From Siphonodentalium dalli (taxonomy: Eukaryota; Mollusca; Scaphopoda; Gadilida; Siphonodentaliidae), in assembly GCA_032622095.1 (NCBI GenBank), contig CP136068.1:153537151-153601150 (forward strand): 64,000 nucleotides of DNA, written 5' to 3'. Shown here piece after piece: positions 22,784-34,494 of this stretch (position 1 is the first letter of the stretch; every line of letters starts with the position of its first letter). The notes under the pieces were generated by a model. That model was not told the origin of the DNA and did not search any database. It saw only the letters and a program-made list of their open reading frames with translations. The position numbers were made by a program, and so were the translations under genes.

Positions 22784-23427
22784 CGGAGGATACTCACCAC
22801 TGCTGTGAACAACATATCATATTTATATTGCTCATCATTGTCATTCACAGGGGTGCTGGAAGATGAAATAATAGCAGGGGGGAACACATAATTTTAAGGG
22901 CACCTTTCAATATCTGATTCTTTTCATGAGTGTAACCAGTGCACCAATGAGGCACCAGACTTGCAACATAGAATGGTGTTGTTACTATTGTAAAATAATA
23001 GTTTAATCATGAGCTGTCAAACCACAGAATACGATAAAACCATTGGTGTCAAACCACAGAATACTATAAAAACATTGGTTGTCACACATTTAGAACACTA
23101 TAAAACCATTGGTTGTCACGCATTTAGAATACTATAAAACCATTGGTTGTCACACATTTAGAATACTATAAAACCATTGGTTGTCACACATTTAGAATAC
23201 TATAAAACCATTGGTTGTCACACATTTAGCCATTAAAGTTATTTTTCGATATCCTAAATATTTGTATTACTTCTGCTGTTGAAATGACAGCACTCACGGC
23301 AACATTGTGTCATATGACCACGCCTATATACCGCGTGCCTATATTTACATGAGAACTATTCGATACTTTTTGTGATATATAAATAGGGATGATTCTGATG
23401 GTGCCCTTCCATTAAATTTACTGTTAA
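22784..23427 (+). other. Probable CBS 3' UTR and downstream flank
   Basis: No exact AATAAA was found soon after the stop. ATTAAA occurs near 23232 and near 23411, so the transcript end is uncertain. The segment includes a 34-bp minisatellite at 23013-23230 and ends at the TTAA site of the MITE that starts at 23428. Confidence 0.3.
23013..23230. repeat. 34-bp minisatellite
   Basis: About six copies of a 34-base unit, core accattggttgtcacac and atttagaatactataaa. The first two units are variants (tgtcaaaccacag). It lies just after the CBS stop, possibly within the 3' UTR. Confidence 0.8.
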
Positions 23428-23867
23428 CCCTTTACCCAACAAAACGGCCAAAAACGCCCAAATAAAGCTTCAACAGCCTAAAATATCTTCGGTCTGTCTC
23501 AATAACACCATACAAATATGGATATCATTGGAACCGGTTCATTGACCACATTGTGTTGGTTACAGTTATGCCCTGTGCCAATGCATTCTCTTATATATGC
23601 GAGTCGACCATAGGTCGCCTCGCATATATAAGAGAATGCATTGGCCTAAAAAAATCTTTATTTTACCATTTTTTCTTACATTCTTTAACAATTTTATAAT
23701 TTTTTCTTACATTTTTTAACAATTTTTATAATATTTTTCTACATTCTTTGACAATTTTATCATTTTAAATATGTGTTAAGCCAATGCATTCTCTTATATA
23801 TGCGAGGCGACCTATGGTCGACTCGCATATATAAGAGAATGCATTGGCACAGGGCCGTTCTGTTGGG
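23428..23867. mobile_element. TTAA MITE, paired hairpins
   Basis: It is flanked by TTAA (23424-23427, 23868-23871). The left TIR is CCCTTTACCCAACA; the right TIR has lost its outer bases (TGTTGGG). Two hairpins, 23576-23644 and 23782-23850, are inverted copies of each other, separated by degenerate attctttaacaatttt repeats. It belongs to the same family as 32625, 41591 and 59457. Confidence 0.75.
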
Positions 23868-24175
23868 TTAATTAATCATCAGTACTCGGGTGCATCAGTT
23901 ACTAGAATACCAACAAGACTCAAATGAGCTAACAATTGCAACACGTGTCACAATGCATGTGAAATATTTCTGGAACACCTGCTGCCTCAATGGAGTGACC
24001 AGTGCATGGACACTGTTCACTAGCCAATCAAAAGTGACAAATTTATGAGTTCACTTGACCAATCGATAATTGGATGCGTCTTTTTCGTCAACAATAATCT
24101 CAAAGTTTTACGCTCCTTTTATACTTATACTTTCCACTTATGGTGGTTCTCCTGTAACATGACTGATTAAATTAT

Positions 24176-24330
24176 AAGAAATAACTCTTGTTTCGATTAA
24201 GGTTATGAGCTATAACAGAAAAGTTTTTGAAGTTAAATTTATTATAACGGCGCTACACGCATTATAGAATCTTTCTTCAAACATTTCGGTTATAACTGCA
24301 TAACCTTAATCGAAACAAGAGTATTTTCTT
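24176..24330. repeat. Palindromic element
   Basis: Inverted arms (aactcttgtttcgattaagg against ccttaatcgaaacaagagt) with a ~60-base centre. It abuts the TTAA of the next MITE. Family unknown. Confidence 0.5.
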
Positions 24331-24332
24331 AA

Positions 24333-24499
24333 CCCTTTCAGTGCCAAGTACGATTTTTGTATCAACGCATATTTCCTTGATCATTTTTCAAATATATTGA
24401 TTATAATAATGTGATACATTGATGTAAATAATCAATAAATTTGAAAAATGATCACGGAAATATGGGTTGATACAAAAATCGGACTTGGCACTGAAAGGG
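24333..24499. mobile_element. Short TTAA MITE, nearly all TIR
   Basis: This 167-bp element is flanked by TTAA (24329-24332, 24500-24503). The arms of ~70 bases begin CCCTTTCAGTGCCAAG and contain gatttttgtatcaac and gatcatttttcaaat. Its ends match those of the MITE at 12041, but the hairpin module is absent. Confidence 0.75.
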
Positions 24500-24503
24500 T
24501 TAA

Positions 24504-26171
24504 ATAAGACAAAATTAATCTTTACTTATTAAGAATTTGCCAATTCACACTTGACTCTATTATGTGTCAGTTTCTTTTTTCAGACGCCTAATTGATACCA
24601 GATTATCTTTCATTAGTATTCACTGTAATGTTTATCTATAAGTTATAATCGACATCACCCTGGACCATCTGTGACCATCAAAGTGAGATTGTGGCATTTA
24701 CAAGCTTATATACACGGGACAGGTGGAGTCCTGGCAAATATCAAGAATGGCCCCTTTACCCTCCTTGACTGAGGGCATGGTGAGCGCACTTGCCCCCATC
24801 TGCCCCGTTGCTCTGGTGCCCCTTGTCATTCATTCATGATGCAATCTCCCGGACACTAGCTCACGAGGAGTTTGAATACCCGATACTCTACCATTGGTTG
24901 ATCCTGTTATCATTCATTCATGCTACCATCTCCTTGATACTGACTGATTGTACTTAGATCGAATTGTATCTATTCTGAAAGCTTTGTTGTTCTTTTAATA
25001 TCAGCTGAGTCCTTAAATATGCTTAACCCGTTAACCCGTAACGTCAAGATATTTACACAAAAAACATGCATTTGGCAGCCTTTTGTTCTTCGTCATTACA
25101 TTGTTGAATCATGCATTATTATAAATGTTATTTGGCTTTGTTTTGTCCAAAAATATTCTCTGCAAACAAATGCCACAAACAGATGATGCTGTATGTGATT
25201 AAAATGATATCTTGTTACATGATATCATGTGACCCCGCAGGGCATTTTTGGGAATTTCCATGGAAAATACCAACTCTAAAGTATTTGTAATGGAATGGAA
25301 CTAAACTTATCATGTCACAAATTAATGAAATTATACAAGTATATTGTTAGCGGTGATTTATTCATAACTGACTGACTTCATATCACCCCTAGAACGACTG
25401 TCGAAGTTAGATTGACTTGCCAATAGGGGGATGAAGTTGAGAATACAACACAGATGATAAGTCAATTACTATGAAGTTATTATACAATGTTGTGTACATT
25501 ATGTGATTTTCTTGTACTTGTCTAGGCTGTGGTGAAAATTCATATTGGACAAGACGTGCAGCGTCAAGTCCAATATGATTTTTCACCACAACCAGCTGGA
25601 CGAGTACAAGAAAAGACATACTGTACACAACATTGTAAAATGACATTTTTATTACCCATCTGTATGTTTATCCAAATTTGGGAATAAAATTATTGTATAA
25701 TTACAGGACGTACATGCACATGTCCAAAGATTCATTAGTGGGAAAATCGGAACATCCAGTTTGAAATTTCAGTAGAATTTGACATTTCCGACTTTCAGAT
25801 TTTGTGACGTTACGGAGTCACAATGACTTTTATAAAAGTCATATTGGACTCGATTCAAGTCCAATATGACTTTGGGGAGTTCATGTGACAGATTTTGACT
25901 AATCAGAAATATTGTTAGTTAAGGGATGGATAATAAAATCAATTATAGAGCCATGCAAAGTCAATTTCCCATTTCTCAGGTCAAACAATTTTGAAAAGCA
26001 TGTGTTTAATTTAATTTTGTATTTATGGGGCATGCGCCAAGCATTCCACGCCTGGATCGGCTAGCTCTGGGTTTAAGTTCAGTTGCCAGTGGCCATTATT
26101 ATCCAAACGTAATGTGCATAAAAGTGATGATAGATTCCATTTGATTTATTTCATAAATAATCGCCCATTAA
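24504..26171. other. Intergenic; palindromes at 25483-25636 and 25838-25870
   Basis: The first palindrome has arms starting tacaatgttgtgtac and including tcttgtact and catattggac. The second, gtcatattggact with its inverse, shares the catattggac core. No gene was recognised. Confidence 0.45.
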
Positions 26172-26426
26172 CCCTTTCATGACTGGATCTTCCTGAAATT
26201 TAGCGAAAACCCTGTGTCAATGCATTCTCTTATATATGCGAGTTGCCCATAGGGCGTCTCACATATATCATAGAATGCATTGGCCTAACAATATTTAACT
26301 TGACCGTGTAAGCCAATGAATTCTCTTATTTATGTGATGCTCCCTATGGGAGACTAGCATATATGAGAGAATGCACTGGCACAGGATCTTTAATGCTGCA
26401 ACAGCTCAGCTCCCATCATGAAAGGG
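26172..26426. mobile_element. TTAA MITE (TTAACCCTTTCATGACTGG type)
   Basis: It is flanked by TTAA (26168-26171, 26427-26430), with ends CCCTTTCATGACTGG and CATGAAAGGG. Two diverged hairpins with ttctcttatatatgcgag arms lie inside. The ATG in its right TIR is the first start of the ORF at 26418. Confidence 0.7.
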
Positions 26427-26696
26427 TTAAGTATCATTGACACATTATTTAGTGAGGATTCAGATGCAATTCATCACGCGTTCATGTATAATCGGGAATT
26501 TGAATCTGGAAACATGTATGTTCGATCTCGATTATTTCGTAGCGATTATACATTTTTCCAACACATAAAATGCGAATATAAAGGTTGCACGAGTCAGTTT
26601 CGGGACCATGCTCACAGGCCTGAGAAACGGGAATTTACTTTACGTGGCCTTACTAAGTGGGAATTGGCAATAATGATGCTGTTGGCATGGTAACCA
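26418..26696 (+). CDS. Unrecognised 91-residue ORF, possible exon remnant
   Basis: I do not recognise this product. The ATG and the next codons (MKG-) come from the right TIR of the neighbouring MITE. The rest (for example CEYKGCTSQFRDHAHR and TKWELAIMMLLAW) has mixed composition and looks more like coding sequence than the repeats around it. One C-x4-C pair followed by H-x-H resembles a zinc-binding pattern, but no family is claimed. The ORF ends TGG-TAA, where TGGTAA could also be read as a splice donor (G/GTAACC). It could be a decayed host or transposon exon, or chance. Confidence 0.2.
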
Positions 26697-28935
26697 ACTA
26701 AACTTGATGTCACTCCCCTACATGATGATCCAGGAAACTTGACATATGAATGAGCAAACTAAGTATTACAAAACGGGTACATCATTGGTTGTTTCTTATT
26801 GGGGAATTATTAAACATTAATATGGAACTAAATTGCCAAAATCATGTAACTATAGCTTGGGAGCCCAGGGTAATAGTGCTTTAGAATGTAAAATGGGGGG
26901 GGGGGCGTAGCAGTGTTGATACGGTAAAAGATTCTATTTAAATAAACAAACCTTTTCTTTTTGTGGTTATATATCATCTCTGGTTATAAAGTGTGCCATT
27001 TTCTGAAACCACTGTCACCACTCTACCTTGTTTTCGCTGATATGGATTCATAAATATCATCACATCGTCTTGTTGAATAGTTTTCGAAAGAAGTGAAATA
27101 TTTAGGAGATAAACATACCCTGTTGAGTTGTACATTCTGGGATTCGAGCATGAAAACAGTTTGTGAACAAGCCGGCTTGCCGGCGAGTTCACAAACTGTT
27201 TTCATGCTCGAATCCCAGAATGTACAACGAAACAGGGTACGTTTATCTCCATTGTAATTCAATCTAGCAAGGAATTTGCAAAAAAAACTGTATAAAAAGT
27301 TCATTTAGTCATTTTCATGATACGAATCGAGACTTTCATTTCGCCGTTGTCACCATGCACAAATCATTGGGTTTATTCATTGCATTACTCGGAACACATC
27401 TCCGTAACCATTTCCTGTGGGGCTGGTTGGCTCGTTTCGCTACTCCGTTCTGCGCCGATGAAATTGTACCGTGTCACATTCAGATTTGATGCACGCTGAA
27501 GCGGCCGATGAACGGTATCTATAGACAACAACTCGTGGGTGTGCTCATATAGCTACTAGTTCTGCGCCGATGAAATTTGACCGTGCTACATTCAGATTTG
27601 ATGCACGCTGAAGCGGCCGATGTCGGTGAATCGAAAATGAAAGTTAGCCGATCTCGACCAATCAGAATGCTTATTTTTAGTGACAAATACTCAATTGAAT
27701 TACAATATAATATCTTATAGTTTCCACATACAGTTCTAAGAGCTTGACTATCAGTATTAACTGTTGATACATGCAGTGACCAATACAAGCCTATAAAATA
27801 TAAATGATCAATTGATTCCAAATGTTATATATATATATATATATATGTTTGATTATTTTTATGGGATATATCAGCTGGACAAAATTTATTGTTTAACAAT
27901 AGATTATATCTGTTTCAGTTAATTGATGGCATAATTTATGTGTCAAACACATATAAAATATAACAAGTTTACAATTTAGGGTCCCAAAGTTTCATATTTT
28001 TTACCAAATACCTAAGTTTAATAGCTTTTTTGTGGAAAAGCACTCCATATAATGGAAAGTATTAAACACCATTAAAGTACAGCATTATAATGTTTACAAT
28101 ATTGTAACATACATAATTAAATAAATTATTTTGATAGCTTAATGATGTCCTGTCTGATTTAATACCCCTAAATTACTATTTCTTCTGCTTCATGTAGAGG
28201 TGAAAAATATTTTACTTGAGTCAAGGAATCCACAAGCCACAACGTTATTAGATTTCGATTTTTAAATTTGTTCATTCTCCACCTCAAATTCCATATATAA
28301 TGTTATGCCTGGTTCGAACTGGAATTCCCCAGCATGTGTCATCACAAAGCTGAAGAAATAGTAAAAATGGGGTGTTTAATCTTTATGAAGACTGTAATCA
28401 AGTGTAATTTTAATAGACTTGTTGTTGTATTGTTGTTCTTATTATTTAACTCTTTCAGTGCCAGGGTTGACCAGCTCTCTGTCCCTAAATTATTAATCTT
28501 TTGATTTTGATAGTGTTGAAACAATTAAATGGCTAATCGACTTCGACTTGAATTTCGGCCAAAATCGACCACAAAATGGCCAGTAGACTAATTGCTCTTT
28601 TTGTCTAGGATGATAACACCATAGTTATGACTGATTATATTCATGACTGCATGCATTATATTGCCAGTATTAACATCATCCATGTGAAAGCACAAACAAT
28701 ATTCGTCAGTAATCAAACTAGCCTAATCATGATTACATTTACAGTCAAACAAGCATGTGCTGCATGTCCTCAAATTATGCTAGAAGAGTCGATTTGATTT
28801 TTTGTACTATATGTGAAATGGTGTCGATCAACAGTTACTTATCCAAGGTAATCGGTCATTGACTCAGATTGGATTCGCCAGCTCGAGAGAGAACTAAATT
28901 AGGCTAAAAGTTCCATCTATCTTAGTCTATCTTAA
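26697..28935. other. Intergenic; palindrome, 111-bp duplication, AT tract
   Basis: A palindrome at 27105-27250 has arms with ggagataaac, gggattcgagcatg and cacaaactgttttcatg. A tandem duplication with period 111 starts at 27449 and 27560 (ttctgcgccgatgaaatt). An (AT)n tract is at 27826-27846. No gene was recognised. Confidence 0.5.
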
Positions 28936-29164
28936 TCCTTCCGTGACTGGAGCTTCCTGAATTTTGGTGAAAACCCTGTGCCAATGCATTTTCTTATATA
29001 TGCATAAAAGAATACATTATTGGCCTAACAATATTTACCTTGACTTTGTAAGCCAGTACATTCTCTTACATATGCGAGATTCCCTGGGAGACTCACATAC
29101 ATAAGAGAATGCACTGACACAGGGTCATTATTGCTGCACCAGCACAGCTCCTGTCATGAAAAGA
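28936..29164. mobile_element. Aged TTAA MITE
   Basis: It is flanked by TTAA (28932-28935, 29165-29168). The ends (tccttccgtgactggagc, and tcatgaaaaga) are diverged forms of the family at 26172 and 20042. Two decayed hairpins are inside. Confidence 0.6.
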
Positions 29165-29168
29165 TTAA

Positions 29169-31102
29169 ATATCTTCATCATTGTAAGCTGGATTAAGATT
29201 TCTCTCATGGAGCCACCTAAAAAATTCATAACCTCTCGGCCATCATCACGGTGTACTGCACTGATTTAGGAATGATCTGGTCACCCCCGCCACAGAAAGT
29301 ATGTTATGTTATGTTTTCTTCATCATGTTTAAATTGCTTGATATTATATTTGACCTCAAGTTTCTGCATAATGCTTATTGAACAAACAATTGTTTTTTTT
29401 TTGATAAGGCAGACAGATACAATGTACATGTACATAGAGAATACCCGCAGTTCTTCTTTGAATACCGAAATATCTCATGAGCATCTGGAAATAAATATCA
29501 AGTTTTCATGAGGCTGCAAGTGACATAGCGCCTGAATAGAAACTTATCAATTTCTTGCACCGGAATAAGTACATAATTTGTCTTTAACATGAAAGTTAGA
29601 TTATTATGACCATAAGATGTCACTCTTTCTGATATATATAGTATCACGTATTGATGTGTTAGGTAAAACTAGTAATTTAGACTACAATTCCCACCACCAA
29701 CCCTGGGCATAACTCATGTCCTACAATTGGTAACGGGACATTCTCATACTAAAACTAGCATCTCGCTATCCCAATATCTTAGCTGGTTTTAATCGAGCAG
29801 ACTTGGACTAAAGTTTCATCTGGATGGTACAGCAAAGTGTATTATTTTCAATGGAAGGGGAATAACTCTATATCATAGTCTACTGCCTGCATAGCATTGG
29901 TCACTCATTTTGGTTATATGAAGATTGGATTACTCATCTCTGCTACAAGTTGTGTATGCTACACGTTGGACACAAAACTTCTAAACAAAATGACCAGGTA
30001 TGTGTAGGCGATATGGTCACATGATCGATTAGTCAGGTGACCTTCATTGGCAATGGGAGCACACATGTGTTTAAACCTGGCTAATTTTAATGTCTCCGGA
30101 TGAAGTGTGACTACATGAGTTCACAGGTCACCAGCTTCAGTTCAAAAATATAATGCTGGACATTTGTAGATGGAGGTCCCCATAAAGTGAATTTAGTGTC
30201 GCTAAACCTGCACAGCAGGCTAGCATCACTAAATTCACCTGGGGACCTCATTCTGCTTTGGCCTCATCTTCTCTGGAAAGTATCCTTATTTATGAATTAA
30301 CAAATTGTTTAGTTTCTTTCCCATAGCAGATGAGGTCCCCAGAGGATGAATTTTGTGATGCTATCCCACTATGTGTGATAGCTTAACTAAATTCACCCTC
30401 TGGGGACCTCATTCTGTAAATGACAGGCACTAACTCAGACTTGAGCGAAATGCAATAATTTTTTTGGCAATAGAAGAATGAGTTACACGACAACCTCCCT
30501 ATTCACGTTTTAACTAAAATCACATGATATGGATCACAAGAGCATAAAATGTGACTAAAAGCTTTCAACTTTGTTTCCATTTGTGTTAGTCTTCAGAGAT
30601 CATGATACAGTTTTAAATGTGCGAATTTTACACCCACTATATTAGTTTTTGGGTATAGTTCCTTACTTATTATATGTGTAGTTTATAACCAGAAATAGAA
30701 TCAAAGCTGTTTATTTTCTGAAATTTTGGTCCGTCAATGTCAGTTTCAACCAATAAATTTTTGCGTGTCATTCTGATCTGGTGATGGTCCATCAGAAAAT
30801 CAAGTCTTTCAATGAGATGTTTTGGCAGGATTCACTCTACATAACTGAAAATCTAGCTTCATTAGTGTAATTATAAGGAATCAACATCGTTTTCGTTGTA
30901 TAGAAGTGTCAGATGCCGAAAAACATACTTGGTATAATTTCGCTTTGCATTGATTGTATATATATGCATCTCTAGGCGTATAGAAGTGTCGGATGCCGAA
31001 CAACATACTTGGTATAATTTTCGCTCCGCTTTGATTGATATATAATTTCCCCTATAGCAATTCACTTATATCTTTGTAACACCACATGCAATCACTCTCG
31101 TG
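29169..31102. other. Intergenic; GAATGAGG hairpins and an 80-bp duplication
   Basis: Two GAATGAGGTCC-type hairpins occupy ~30165-30425, where gaggtcccca...gaatttag is followed by its inverse twice. At 30898 and 30978 the block gtatagaagtgtc..gatgccg is tandemly repeated with period 80. Nothing else was recognised. Confidence 0.45.
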
Positions 31103-31526
31103 TAGGGCTGCAACGATTCATCGCATTTCCGATGCAACGCATTTTAAATTCATGATGCAATGCATCGTATTGGGGAGGGTGCGATGCGATGCAAAAACAG
31201 TTCATGTATGCAGAGTTATCAATAGTCAGAGATCCAAAATTTTCCACTCAAAACTTCCCATCTGTGCAGATCTGGGACCTGTATTAGCTATTAGAATTTT
31301 ATTAGTCTACTTCTAATACCTGGTCATGCATTTTGTTTTAATTAGGTTGTGTAATTTACTTCAATTAATATGCTGAGGTGAACACTGATGAGAATATACA
31401 TACTAAAAATGATTAAGTGGTTCTCCCAGGTTTCACAGCCGTCAGTTGCCAAAAATTTGCATCGCATCATGGTAGTAAAATCGCGATTCGCATCACATCG
31501 TGAAAGTCTGAATCGTTGCAGCCCAA
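31103..31526. mobile_element. hAT-like MITE with GGGCTGCAACGATTC ends
   Basis: The left end is tagggctgcaacgattcatc and the right end, inverted, ttgggctgcaacgattcag. Flanking octamers ctctcgtg (31095-31102) and ctctctgg (31527-31534) are alike at 6 of 8 positions. The inside has cgatgcaatgcatcg-type motifs near both ends. It is 424 bp without transposase. Confidence 0.6.
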
Positions 31527-31674
31527 CTCTCTGGCTAATGCTGTGATAATCAATTTATGTACATTAATGTCTAGCTTGTCCGAAAGGTGTATATAACATC
31601 TCACAAAGTCAGACTCAGTGCTGCTGATGGAGGCCATTGTCACAGGGATGTGATCACATTCAAGCCTGGATATA

Positions 31675-31883
31675 CAGTAATGCCCTAAATAATCGACTCC
31701 TTAACCACAGCATAATTATGGGTAACTATTCAGGATTTAGTTGGAGACTTGGCTTATTGCCATTCATCTGAAAGCTCGAACTGAGAGCTTCCCGATGAAT
31801 GGCAACAAGCCATATTTATAAATTCAGAAAAGTTACCTATAATTCTGCTGTGGTTAAGGAGTCGATTATTTAGGGCATTACTG
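31675..31883. mobile_element. Palindromic TA-flanked MITE (copy 2)
   Basis: Second copy of the element at 1849-2061. It is flanked by TA (31673-31674, 31884-31885), with ends CAGTAATGCCC/GGGCATTACTG and nearly complete self-complementarity. Confidence 0.7.
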
Positions 31884-32624
31884 TACATTTGCCGCCTACA
31901 TTGTTTTTTCTGATGTGGGTTAACTTGTGTGCTGTTAATAATAAATAAACAGAAAAAAAATTCCAGTTCAGTTACAGTTGGATCCACTGGCCCTGAACCT
32001 CTTCGCTTCTAAATGACGTTATGATGTCGTGTGTTGGGCTGTTGACATTATTGCCGTTTTCCAGTGGAAAAATATAACGGGAATGTCACAAGAACAATAA
32101 AACTGACTCAGTTGAAAGGCTATTATCATTCATAATCGTGGAACATACTGTTTGAAACTTTGAAATACAGTTGTTCCGATGCACCAATATGTGAATTCCA
32201 GTAATGAATAAATGGCCTACTGCTAGTGCACTTTTACATCCATAATAGTTACGGATGTCATAGCAGCAAAGAGGTTAAGGGTCAGGGGACCCCAACTGGT
32301 ATCAAACTGGAAACAAGTTTGTGTCAATCTAAAATTTACAATTAATTGCACACAAGTTGACCAATCTGTAAAATATGCAGAAAACGCATTGTAGATGGCA
32401 ATTGTATACCAAAAACAAGAAATTTACCTTGAAAATTGCACTGTAAAATTTCTTGTTTCCTGATTCACTGTAAACATGTGCTCGGACTAAGTTTTCAAAT
32501 AATTATAAAATTTGCTACTTCCACTAAAATTAATACCCATTCAGCAAAAAAAAGTGATGATAAGGTAAATGAATCAATAAATTTATTGCAGCAAATAATT
32601 TCAATAAAGTCCCCTGATCCTTAA

Positions 32625-32995
32625 CCCTTTACCCAACAGAAGGGCCCTGTGCCAATGCATTCTCTTATATATGCGAGTCGACCATAGGTCGCCTCGCATA
32701 TATAAGAGAATGCATTGGCTTAACACATTAAAAATTATAAAATTGTTAAAGAATGTAAGAAAAAATGTTTTTTTTAGGCCAATGCATTCTCTTATATATG
32801 CGAGGCGACCTATGGTCGACTCGCATATATAAGAGAATGCATTGGCACAGGGCATAACTATAACCATCACAATGTGGTCAATGAGCCGGTTCCAATGATA
32901 TCCATATTTGTATGGTTTTATTGAGACAGACCCAAGATATATTAGGCTGTTGAAGCTTTATTTGGCCGGTTTTGGCCGGTTTGTTGGGTAAAGGG
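32625..32995. mobile_element. TTAA MITE, paired hairpins
   Basis: It is flanked by TTAA (32621-32624, 32996-32999), with TIR CCCTTTACCCAACA and inverse TGTTGGGTAAAGGG. Hairpins at 32651-32718 and ~32778-32846 are mutual inverses. It is nearly identical in sequence to 59457-59838, so recent mobility is likely. Confidence 0.8.
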
Positions 32996-33151
32996 TTAAT
33001 TCATCTTTGTGAAATAAGATTTTCAATATGCTCCTTTATCAAATACACAAAATTTATATATCCATGTTCAACTGTTACAGTTGAATATAACTACAATAGT
33101 TGAATTCAGTATGTGCCACACCTTCTGACATCGATGTATACACCAAACAGA

Positions 33152-33526
33152 CAGGGGCGCCGGAAGAGGGGGGGCACAGGGGGCAGCTGACCCCCCTGCC
33201 CTTGACCAATGGGGGCGAGCGGGGGCAGGACTTGCCTTTTTTCTGGAGACAGAAAATGCTTTTTGTGTGTTTAATCTTGTGTGTTTATAGCAAAATGTGA
33301 CACTTTTGGTCCAAATACCACCAATTTCACAAGGAATATTAATTTTTTGTCAATTTTATCACAAAACTGCCATAAAAACCGACAAATACCATTAAAATAG
33401 GGATTTTTGCCACAATGAATTTATGGTTATTTTCCTGAGTTTGCGGAGAAAATGCCCTTTTTTGCGGAAAAGTGCCCTTTTTGTAGGCTCTGCCCCCACT
33501 GCCCTTGGATGCTTCCGGCGCCCCTG
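33152..33526. mobile_element. hAT MITE with exact 8-bp duplication
   Basis: The ends are CAGGGGCGCCGGAAG and CTTCCGGCGCCCCTG. The target duplication is CAAACAGA on both sides (33144-33151, 33527-33534), perfect and of hAT length. It is 375 bp. A shorter copy of the same family is at 35322-35618. Confidence 0.88.
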
Positions 33527-34154
33527 CAAACAGACAATCCTAACTCATCAATTATTAGCTTTTATAGATATATTAAATTGCAACTTTTTCACTCAAAATA
33601 TTTATTTTTATTTTATTTTGTTTTTGTTGTAATATTCTTATGTTTTCATCGCTTTGTTTAAAGACACCGACAGTGGGTAAATGTGCAAAAAATATAAAAG
33701 TATGTAAAAACATCACCACTAGAATAGACCAAGTCTTCTCGGTCCACAGCTGCTTGGAATATCGGTTAGGGAGATGCTGTTTTGGACCGAGTCACATCCC
33801 GTTACTCTTCTATAGCAGGCTTTCATTTAAAGACGTACTTCACTTACACGTTCTCACGAACCGCTGATTGAGAATAAACTCAATTACATGCAATTACTTG
33901 AAAAAATGTAATTAATTACAATTACAAATTACAATTACCCCATCCCTGCCGCTGAATGTGTTTGATCATCTGACATGTCCATAATTAATCCGTCTTCAAA
34001 ATGATATATCATTTACAATGATAGAAAACAGTTAAGTAATGATACATCGTTTAATATATTGTTTCATACATTTTCTGATAGCATGACATATCAATATTCT
34101 ATGTAAAACAAGGCTTTGTTTACTTATAAATCTTATTGCTTTGACAGTCAGATG

Positions 34155-34265
34155 AGGCCTAAGCAGAATGAGGTCCACAAATGGTGAATTTGGTGATGCT
34201 TGCCCATCATGCGGGATAGCATCACTAAATTCACCCTCTGGGGACCTTATTATGCAAATGACAGG
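34155..34265. mobile_element. GAATGAGGTCC hairpin
   Basis: It starts gcagaatgaggtccac and ends with the inverse ggggaccttattatgc; atgacaggcacac follows. It is one hairpin of the family at 53609. Confidence 0.55.
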
Positions 34266-34494
34266 CACACTAAATACAGGCTTGCACATGACCCCACTTT
34301 GAAGGGCTATAAAAATTGATATTATATCACATGACCCCACTTTGAAGGGCTCGAGTCTCGTTAATCTATTGTTGTGTTATGGAAGGTAATATGTTTCATG
34401 TTTTTTCTTTATGTTATTGGCATGACACTCTTAATGTAAACCATGGCGAGGGCAAATTAAACTTATTTCTACACTACAATATTATTTTCTAGTT

